From Monomorium pharaonis (lineage: Eukaryota > Arthropoda > Insecta > Hymenoptera > Formicidae), in the NCBI RefSeq assembly GCF_013373865.1, contig NC_050467.1, positions 35,449,132 through 35,513,131 of the forward strand: a DNA stretch of 64,000 nucleotides, in the 5' to 3' direction. Position 1 is the stretch's first letter. The number at the start of each line of letters is the position of its first letter. This document shows, in pieces, positions 56,205 to 64,000 of the stretch. A program made the translations under genes and the position numbers. Below the pieces are notes generated by a model. That model was not told where the DNA came from. It saw nothing but the letters and a program-made list of their open reading frames with translations, and made no database searches.

Positions 56205-56726
56205 GTAAGTTGAAAATTTATACAGAAATGTTGATTTTAATATTTATTAAGTTGAAATAAAAGGGTTTGAGGATTTAAAATTTTCGTTTTTATGTGTATT
56301 TTAAGAAAAAATGTGGTCTTTTGAAAAATTTAAAATGTTTTAATATAACGGCTAAAGAAGATGAAGAACTTATTAAAGCACTTTTATTGATCCAAAATTT
56401 ATTCAATTTCTATAAAAATATCTTCGAGTTTTTTGGATCACTCATAAACTGTATTCTAAAATTTACTGCCAGTAAAAACAAAAAAAGTAATATTAGCTTC
56501 ATAAGCTAGTTTCGAAGACAATCTCAACCCTATAAAATGCAGAGAACTTTCAGAGAATACTGTCACCGTATTAAATCCGCCATTTAAAATTTTGGAAACC
56601 TGATTATGAATTGTTCATGGTTGTGTTCCGAATTTCATTGTCAGTACTGAAAATTTATAGTATATGTAACATAAATTATAGATTTTTAGTAAAAATTTAT
56701 AAATGTGTGATACACTATAAATATTT

Positions 56727-56775
<49 letters not shown>

Positions 56776-57049
56776 GCGCGCATGCGTATGTACACAGACT
56801 TCCGCTACATCCACGTTACTTTGTGCGTACTTATTCATGATATTAAATTTTTGATAATTTTGCAGAATAGGAACGACCTCACCAATTTCAATGACCTTAA
56901 TATATGTTGTCAGAGTCATTATTCTGAACAACTTTTCCGTATACATGTTACTATCGCTCGGCCTTAGTTTCCGAGTTATATACAAAAGTTTTTCTTTAAT
57001 TTCTTGCTTCAATTTCATTAGTTTTGAAACAGAGAGGAGAATACGGTGC
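56205..57049. other. start of the next intron, with CA/CG microsatellite
   Basis: GTAAGT donor at 56205. (CA)n at 56732-56760 followed by (CG)n to 56780. No further exon of the gene recognised; the short open frames lack any domain. Confidence 0.45.
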
Positions 57050-57446
57050 AGAAAACGCGTGGGTAGGAGGGGCGGAGCCCCTTCCCCTGCACTCTCTCTC
57101 CGTAATTTTTCCTAACTAACCCACCAATTTTATGTCGTTATTTGATTAATGCGAAAACATTGGAAACGAACAGCGTGGAAAGTCGCAAACTTATGTGGTA
57201 CTCTGTACAAGCGTGGACGTCGTTTACTTTACGTTTCATAAATACGATACATGATATCAGTGTTTTACGTAAAGTAAACGACGTTTACGCTTATACAGTA
57301 TCACTTGGATTCACCACGCTATTCGTTTCCAATGTTTTCATATTAACCAAATAGCAACATAAAATTGGTGGGTTAGAATTAGGAAAAATTACGGGGAGTG
57401 ATGCAGGGGGAGGGGCGGAGCCCCTCCCCCGCCCACGCGTTCTCTA
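57050..57446. mobile_element. ~397 bp foldback with GGGGCGGAGCCCC mini-hairpins at both ends
   Basis: The left part AACGCGTGGGTAGGAGGGGC, GGAGCCCCTTCCCCTGCAC, TAACCCACCAATTTTATGT and CAAACTTATGTGGTACTCTG is mirrored on the right (GGGGCGGAGCCCCTCCCCCG, CCCACGCGTTCTCT). Each end itself folds at GGGGCGGAGCCCC. The centre is GTAAACGACGT-rich. The layout of a G-rich hairpin next to a TTATGTGGTA block recalls the minisatellite family. Confidence 0.7.
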
Positions 57447-57832
57447 TACCACATAAGTTTCGTCGTATCGTATTTATCAAACTTTTTTTGTTAATAAATG
57501 TTTGTGTATAACTCAGAAACTATGGCCGAGCGGCAGTAACATGTATAGAGTAAAGTTGTTCAGAATAATGACCCTGACAATATATATCAAGATCATTGAA
57601 ATCGGTGAGGTCGCCTCTATTCTGTATTTACAAAATTTTTTAATGACTTTTATTTTAGTCGCGATTCTGGATCTGCAATTTTTAATTTTTGAAAAGACGT
57701 AACAGCATCAAAAAATTGTTATTTTAATGAGAATTTTAAGTTTCTTTAAAATATTTTAGCTCAAAAATTTAAGTGGGTAGAGAGGTGATTTCTTTAACAA
57801 ACATCTTATTTATATAACTATAGGTTTGTTTT
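57447..57832. other. intronic spacer
   Basis: 57500-57650 repeats, with changes, the sequence at 56850-57000 in inverse orientation (GTATATAACTCAGAAACTAT; TCATTGAAATCGGTGAGGTC), i.e. the outer flanks of the 57050-57446 foldback are themselves mirrored. Confidence 0.5.
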
Positions 57833-57941
57833 TTATTCCTGCACTGCTGCACTGGTGCAATAAGTTAGAATAAGACAAATATATTTTTTCTCATTCTAAC
57901 TTATTACACTAGTGCAACAGTGCAGGAATAAAAAACAAACC
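57833..57941. mobile_element. 109 bp near-perfect hairpin MITE (GGTTTGTTTTTTATTCCTGC)
   Basis: The left arm GGTTTGTTTTTTATTCCTGC then ACTGCTGCACTGGTGCAATA and AGTTAGAAT is mirrored at 57890-57941. Related fragments at 32188-32270 and 21892-21906. Confidence 0.75.
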
Positions 57942-60505
57942 TTATACTAGCTTTTTCGCCCGCGTTTTGCGCGGGCGAAAAAGCTCTTACTTCACGCACA
58001 CACATATATAAGTACTGGGTCTGTATGTCTGCGGACCCAAAATCTTGCTCGAAAATACAGGGTGTTTCTGAAATGTTTGCTGTAACTTTGTTAAAAAATT
58101 CTTTTTTGAATCAACCTGTATTTCAAAATATCGCTTTATACATCGTCGAAATGTTTTTCATTTCTTTTTAACATCAATTACTCTCTTCTATTCTAGTTAA
58201 ATCCTCTGAACCTTCTTTTAAATCTTAAATTTATTTATTATAATTAGATATTTAATCCTTTTCAAAATAACATGCAATATATGAAACTACCAACTTATAT
58301 TTAAATTGATTTATTCATTTATTCACGTATTTATAACTCATTTTATTTTTTTAACCATTGTCACAGAATTCGATTGTTTAGACTTCCTTTGAAGATTTAA
58401 AGAGCGCCCGCACAAATTGCCTGTTTCGTGATCATTGAGTTTTGATACGATTTTGGTGGTAAGTGGTTGTATATCATCAAACATTCATTCCCTAAAAATT
58501 TCAAATTGAGCATATTTTTTATTGCTGAGATATGATGAGTTAAAGTTGATATTATTCCCGAACTTGTAAAAGATTCGTTTAATCAAAAAAAATCTTCTTT
58601 TGTTAACAATTTTTTGTAACTCAATTACAAGTATGTAATTTGTAAAATATCTCGGTAAAAAAGCTACCTCTAAAACTTTTAGAAAAATCATAGTAAATAC
58701 CGCAGTTTTTCAGAAATTGGTGGTACCTATATTTGAAATATTGTTATAAGGTTATCGGTTTTATAAAATATAAGGGGCAAGATTAAACCGTGTTGACATA
58801 AAATAACGTTAATAAGATACTCCCGTATATACATGTACTCTTTCTGTGCCTGCTAAAATAGGTATCCGACATCAGTTAAAAAACATTTTTCTGAAAATCG
58901 TAAGTTGACCTCTTAATGACATTCTGACTTAAACGTCGTTTTGAGGTCACGATAAATTAGTCTTCTAACAGACAAACAAATCTTATCTGAAACATTTTTT
59001 TATATGAGAAATAACCTCGAGGTTTTTTGTGTTGAACGGATAAAATGACATATCCTTCATTGGTATATACTGACCAATTTAACCCCTCACATCTCAGTAA
59101 TTAAAGCTATACTCTATCTGAACTTTCATAGAATTGATGTTCCATGATGTACAATTATTTCCCGCCGAAATCGACTCAAACTTCGATGTCTATGAAACGG
59201 GCGATTTTAGACCTGTTTTTGCTCTTTTCAAATCTAATCACCGTTAAGTCGCGCGTGTGTATGTATGCATAATTAGTTGTTTTTGAATCTTTTATATATA
59301 ACACAGAATTTTAGCTTATTTATTTTTATGTCTATCCATTTGCTTTTGGTATTCAATTTTTACATTTTTTGATCAAAATACGCCCGTGTAGTTCGCGGAA
59401 ATACAAACTAACAAACATGCGTACTTATCGTATAATGCACATTATTATAATCATTAGTTGTGCCGTTTACATCAGTACATCATATCGTACTCAAGCGTGT
59501 TTTTGTCCTGTTTATATGTTTCTACTAAACTTTTCATAATGAAGATTATGTTAAGAAAACCCCTCCATGATGAAAATCCGAATCAATGGATCCATATACA
59601 GGTTGTTTCATTTTAGGACCTTCTTTTCTTATAGTTACGCCAATCTTTTTTGAAATTTAGATGGGTTTGGATTTCCCCTGTTTATAGAAAATTCAAACCC
59701 ATGGCAACCATCTTCGAATAATTTGGAATTAAATGAGACCATTTGCTTGTGGTTTGTGCCACAAATGATGGTGTAGTTCGCGGTCAAACAGACAAACGCA
59801 TATCCGTTACTATTCAATATAAAGAAAATTTGGGAAAAACCCAGTATATGTTAAAAACAAATCCCTAATTTTAATCCGGCAGAATTTTAAAACAAAATGA
59901 GACCAATTGCATGTGGATCAGACATCAAATGACGAAAATTATCGCGGACATACAGACATACAGACAATCAAACTTTTATATATATACATATATATATAGA
60001 GAGAGAGAGAGAGAAAGAGAGAGATATTTTTGAAAAACCCTGTACATGTAAATAACATTTTACATTGATTTATTTATTTATAATTTCCATTATTCATTTC
60101 CATATACAAGTTGTTTCATAAATGAAGCGTTTGCTTCATCATGAATGTTTAGCGTTATTTTAAGAAATGTTAGTCCTTAAATGAAACACCGTTATATGGA
60201 AAATTCAATCCCATGGTAGTCTTACTCGTTAAATTTGGAATAAAATGAACCTATTTGCAAGAGATTCAGGCCACAATTGATGATATAGTTTGCGGTTATA
60301 TAGACGCTTATCCGTTACTAATCAATATAAAGATAATTTTTGAAAAACCCTGTATATCGAAAAACCAAATCCATAGCAGCAATCCTCGTAAAATTTGAAA
60401 TAAAATCAGATCTTTTACAAAAGAATCGGACAACAAATGACGAAGGAGTTCGCGAATATACAGAAAATACGGACGCCCGGTACTTATATATATAGATATA
60501 CATAC
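57942..60505. repeat. decayed repeat tract with CAGACAGACA and AAAAACCCTGTA words
   Basis: Opens with ACTAGCTTTTTCGCCCGCG and its inverse (57948-57986). Blocks such as GTAGTTCGCGGNCANACAGA, ATCCGTTACTANTCAATATA, AAATTTTTGAAAAACCCTGT and ACCATCTTCGAATAATTTGG recur at 59640-59850, 59880-60030 and 60190-60450 with a spacing of about 230-480 bp. This looks like accumulated 3' ends of a retroelement or a tandem derivative. (TA)n(GA)n at 59978-60024. No coding sequence. Confidence 0.4.
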
Positions 60506-61175
60506 ACTACTCAAAAAAGAATAGAGAACACTTTTTGTATACCGAAAATTTAGGGTATTTTCAAACAGCTGAAATTCAGCAAAAAATTATCACAGAAACA
60601 AAATCCAAAAAGCGTTTTAAAGCTTGAAACTTTTTTTAAATGTTTTTGGCGATTTTAGTTATCTTTTTTTTACCAACATAGTACAATGATGAAACTTAAT
60701 CCGTTGAAATAAAAATTTTTATGCGAATTTGTTGTATTGCATCTGGCGTGAAAAAAAATCATAGAGAATTTCTGTTATTTGTATCGTGTAGCGGAATCTT
60801 TTTCATTTATTTTGAATAATTGTTCATTACTGTGCGATATTTTTTAGATCAAATTATTGAGATTTTAAGAAAAAATGATTATTTTGACTTTCATCGCTTA
60901 TTACTCATGAATAGATCAATGTACAGTGTTCCGCAAAAAAATAATGGAAAATTGAAAGTTTGCACATTTAAATGCTGATTGATAAGTTGGAAGAAGCGCT
61001 TAGGCAAAGGAGGAAGTCCCTAAGGCCTATTTTCACCCCCTTCCAAAATTGGATTAAAATAGGTGGAATTACTTTCTTAAACTCTTGGAAATAATATTTA
61101 GTCGTTTCCAGCTTAAACGAGGATTTTGAGTTCCATCGGCATATATATACATAGATACTGTTCAAGGTCAAGCCG
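60506..61175. other. AT-rich stretch with a Tc1-like end
   Basis: ACACTACTCAAAAAAGAATA then GAGAACACTTTTTGTATACC (60506-60545) resembles the start of Tc1-type elements, but no partner end or transposase was found. Confidence 0.35.
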
Positions 61176-61379
61176 ATGGTAGCTTTGTCTGCTAGAAATT
61201 ATCGCGTAACGAAACTGGCGACAGATCGCTGCACGTCTAGACGTCGCGCGATCTCATTGCCTGGCACCCCGCAATGCCGAAAACGAAGGTCGAATGTTTC
61301 AGGTATAGAAGAATTGGAAAAAATTAAGAGTGTCCTTCTGGAAAAATTACCTGACAATCGTAAAATAGCGTCCTTCTAA
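61176..61379 (+). other. short GC-richer open frame, possibly an exon or captured fragment
   Basis: 67 codons with arginine/serine-rich start (RCTSRRRAISLPGTP) and a helical end (IEELEKIKSVLLEKLPDN), then a stop. The composition differs from the AT-rich surroundings. No clear acceptor or family. It could be a small exon, a retrocopy piece or chance. Confidence 0.2.
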
Positions 61380-61400
61380 AAAGATTTTGTCAAAGCAATT

Positions 61401-63194
61401 CTCCAATAACAGTTACGCGACATCCATGTGGAATCCACGTGATTTACATGGATTATGTGGATGCAAGTTTTTCCACAAGTTATCCACGTGGATGCAATGT
61501 TCTTTTTTCATCATTGCATCGAATTCTTTTATTTGAAATATCTATTAGATTTTCTGTGGATATATTTGTTAAGAAATATTTATAGGGAATTTATATGGAT
61601 ATTTTGAGAAACGCCGCGCGCTTGTCTACCAGTTAGTGCACGACGCCGTCGATACCCAGATAGCACAAGGACATCCATTGTATGTCCAATGGATATCCGC
61701 TTCTGGACATTCGGACGTCCATTAAGAATCCAAATAAGGTCCGTCGGACAATCGATGGACGTCCATAGGATATACGTTTGTCACAATTTCGGATATTCAT
61801 AGAAAGTCCGAAATAAACTAAATTTTAGACCTATTATGGTTTGATTATTTCTTTTGGGCCTTTTTCAATTAAAGGGCTTGCTACAATAGTGGGTTAATCC
61901 ACATTTTGTAAAAATTATCGACATAAAGCATGGACTGCGCATTTCCTGCAAAAAGCTCTTGAAAAGTGTCCGACAGAAAGACAAAGAGGAGACATCGTCC
62001 GGGTTAATTTTTTCCTTTGTCTAGCGCCCATTATGCTACTGGTTAGACAAAGACAGCGCTTGACCCAAACCAATTGCTGTGTCCCTCTTTTGGTCGGAAA
62101 AAGAAACGAAAAAAAAAACGAAAAAAAAGAAACGATAATAAAAAAGAAAGAGAAAAAAACGATAATAAAAAAGAAAGAGAAAAAGAAACGAAAATAAAAA
62201 AACAAAACGATAAAAAACGAAAAAGAAACAATAATGTATTATAACAAACATTTAAAAAAATACCAATAATTAATAGTGTTAATAATAAATAAAAAAATAA
62301 TACGTATTATTTCATATTATTTCATATTATATCTAAAAGTAGAACAATTAAAATAAACCTTTTGAAAATTAAAAATAATATAATTTATTATTTATAAATT
62401 AATGTTAATTAGAACTATTGTAAATAATATATATATAATTTACAATATTTCTTTTAGATTATATAATAAAAATAAAGATAAATTATATAAAAGTAAGATC
62501 CAAGTGCGGACATAAATCAGATATCCAGCATAAGACGTTCTGAATAGAACATCCGTTTTAATTCCAATAATGGACATCCTATGAATGTCCATTTTATGTC
62601 CATGGACATGAGGACCTGAATTGAATTTAAAATGGACGTCCTTGGAACATCCAGTGCTATTTGGGTAGGCGGCGTAACTCTCTTGGGAGTAAGGTGCACC
62701 TGATGCGCCTAAATAAAGACCACCCGCAGCACGATTAAGACAAACAATAATTAGCTTCCTGTCTGATGTGGAAGAGGACTGCCACATGATACTTTTATGA
62801 TTTACTCATTTTAATTGGGTGAACGATTCGCTACAAGAACAGTGATCTTCTCTCTAGTCAAATAAAGAGATCAGTTATCGAGCGAAAAATTTATTCTTAT
62901 AAGAAATGAGATGTCACTCCATTTTGAGTGGCCGTATTTCACCATCGCTTAGAGAAAAAATCCATTCTTTTGAAGTGACGTTTTATTCCAAAAAATTTAA
63001 AGAATATGATATATTTATATATTACGATGTTTCTAAAATTCGTAAAATTTTTACGTGGTTTTTAGGTCGAATCTATGATCGCATCTACATAGATTTTAGT
63101 ACCATTTTTGAGCGAATATCCACTTGAATATTCGATTACGATGTCGATCCACGTAGCATTAACGTGGCTATCACGTATTGCTTTTTTATTAGGG
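61401..63194. mobile_element. CCCCAATAAAACAG foldback element, copy 3, interrupted
   Basis: Left end TCCAATAACAGTTACGCGAC, right end CACGTATTGCTTTTTTATTAGGG. Collinear with 50909-51677 on both sides of the insertion at 61655-62665. The undisturbed copy reads GTCGACAGGCGGCGTAAC at the insertion point. Confidence 0.75.
61655..62665. mobile_element. CCCAGATAGCAC element with GGACGTCCAT vocabulary
   Basis: Ends CCCAGATAGCACAAGGACAT and CCAGTGCTATTTGGG, with TA on both sides (61653-61654, 62666-62667). The empty site in copy 2 of the host element confirms the boundaries. The arms (61670-61800, 62560-62655) are strings of degenerate GGACATCCATTGTATGTCC / TGGACGTCC palindromes. The middle contains an A/G-rich AAAAAGAAACGAAAA tract (62097-62230) and AT-rich sequence. 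1011 bp, no transposase. Confidence 0.85.
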
Positions 63195-64000
63195 TTTTAG
63201 ATTAGCAACATTTCCGAACAAAAAAGTCTTCCTAGAAAAGCGCAACCAAGAAACTAAGCGACTGAGGTATGCTCTGAACACTTCTCGTTGATTACCGCAC
63301 ACTTTTTGCCGAGTCTCTCGCGCGACCACATTGCTCGGTAGCTTGCTGATTATCTCACGCAACCTCATCGCTCAGTAACTTGCCAAACTTATTCGCTCGC
63401 TCGATCTCTTTCCATCGCTCGTGGAGAGAACCGTCGACTGTGTAATTTCGCTGTAACATTAATATTATCAGAATTATTGTTTTGTACGGATTAATTTTGT
63501 AAATTTGTAATAAACAGAGTAATTTAGTGATCTCAAGTAACCTTCACTGCCACCTTCCTGGTTTCTCGCCTTTTCCTCGCACACCCATTGTTCGCGCACA
63601 GATACATAACTGAATATACTCGATATAAAGGATGAAAAGACTTCAAAGTCGAATTCAAAATACATAGATATACAAAATATATAAAAACCAAAGGAGAAAA
63701 AAACAAGATTTTTTTGCGTAACGATAAAATCTTGAAGAGTAACTCTAACAAGAACTAATTTTATTTTAATTGTTGATCACGTAGAAACATTTATTGCAAA
63801 TACTTTTGGAAGAAATGGTAATAACGTATTTTTTCTGCAAGGAAGAAATAAAAACTGGGAAATAAAAAAAATGTTTGCATATGTCTACTCTATGTTATGA
63901 TATAAAATTCAGTCAGTTAATTATTTAAGATAGTCGGTTATTTGAATAATTGTGGAAACATTTTTTTATTTCCTAGTTGCAGTTTCTAAAACAGTTCTTT
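63195..64000. other. right edge, non-coding; possible LTR-like block
   Basis: 63260-63610 is GC-richer with AATAAACAGAG (63512), CTCGCTCGATCTC and CCTTTTCCTCGCACACCC; it could be a decayed LTR, but there are no firm ends. The rest is AT-rich. No exon recognised before the window ends. Confidence 0.3.

Noticed and set aside
56611..57018. Open frames over the CA/CG tract at 56732-56782
   Set aside because: Microsatellite read-through with no family similarity.
57948..57986. Rho-independent-type terminator or regulatory hairpin (TTTTTCGCCCGCG...CGCGGGCGAAAAAG)
   Set aside because: Bacterial-type terminators are not expected here. The sequence looks like the end of a dispersed repeat, although its family was not identified.
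61915..62251. Phenylalanine-rich minus-strand frames
   Set aside because: Opposite strand of the AAAAAGAAACGAAA tract within a transposon.

Overview
The window looks like AT-rich nuclear DNA of an arthropod, most probably an insect and plausibly a hymenopteran such as an ant. This rests on style (mariner, P-element, R1/LOA-type LINE and dense foldback elements) and not on a marker gene, so the species is inferred. There is no operon structure, no rRNA and no ordinary tRNA gene. Only one host gene is supportable: two large exons (32951-34223 and 54742-56204, + strand) of what looks like the HEAT-repeat part of a TARBP1/Trm3-type tRNA ribose 2'-O-methyltransferase. They are joined by a 20.5 kb intron whose splice phases agree. 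The catalytic SPOUT domain would lie beyond base 64000.

The rest is transposable elements nested several layers deep. 1-9.9 kb: three palindromic 'CCC-ended' elements, a hairpin made of two head-to-head mariner 5' ends, and a 3.4 kb foldback that swallowed a LINE-derived element flanked by a 16 bp target duplication. 9.9-17 kb: foldbacks, a ~160 bp tandem array, a decayed LINE with RNase H, and a 2 kb stretch without recognisable content. 17-24 kb: a MITE-dense block with PIF/Harbinger-like MITEs (TWA duplications, one copy inside another), a P-element relic broken by a TTAA-flanked MITE and by a CCC-ended element, and a hAT-like element inside another MITE. 23.8-31.2 kb: a GGACACAG minisatellite foldback, a TAA-rich tract, and a run of CCC-ended elements including a 59 bp tandem array.

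31.2-34.2 kb: upstream flank and first large exon. 34.6-39.9 kb: a nearly complete antisense non-LTR retrotransposon with a perfect 19 bp target duplication. 40-54 kb (same intron): mariner copies, a probable solo LTR, a LINE ORF1 fragment, several minisatellite foldbacks and MITEs. 54.7-56.2 kb: second exon. 56.2-64 kb: probably downstream intron, again full of foldbacks.

Two things stand out. One is a set of elements with CCC/GGG ends (often CCCAGAYAGCAC) and short, mostly 2 bp, target duplications; each is filled with its own degenerate palindromic 'vocabulary' motif. The other is a foldback family carrying a 12-17 bp minisatellite next to a conserved GC hairpin and a GT microsatellite. 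Neither has an autonomous partner in the window.
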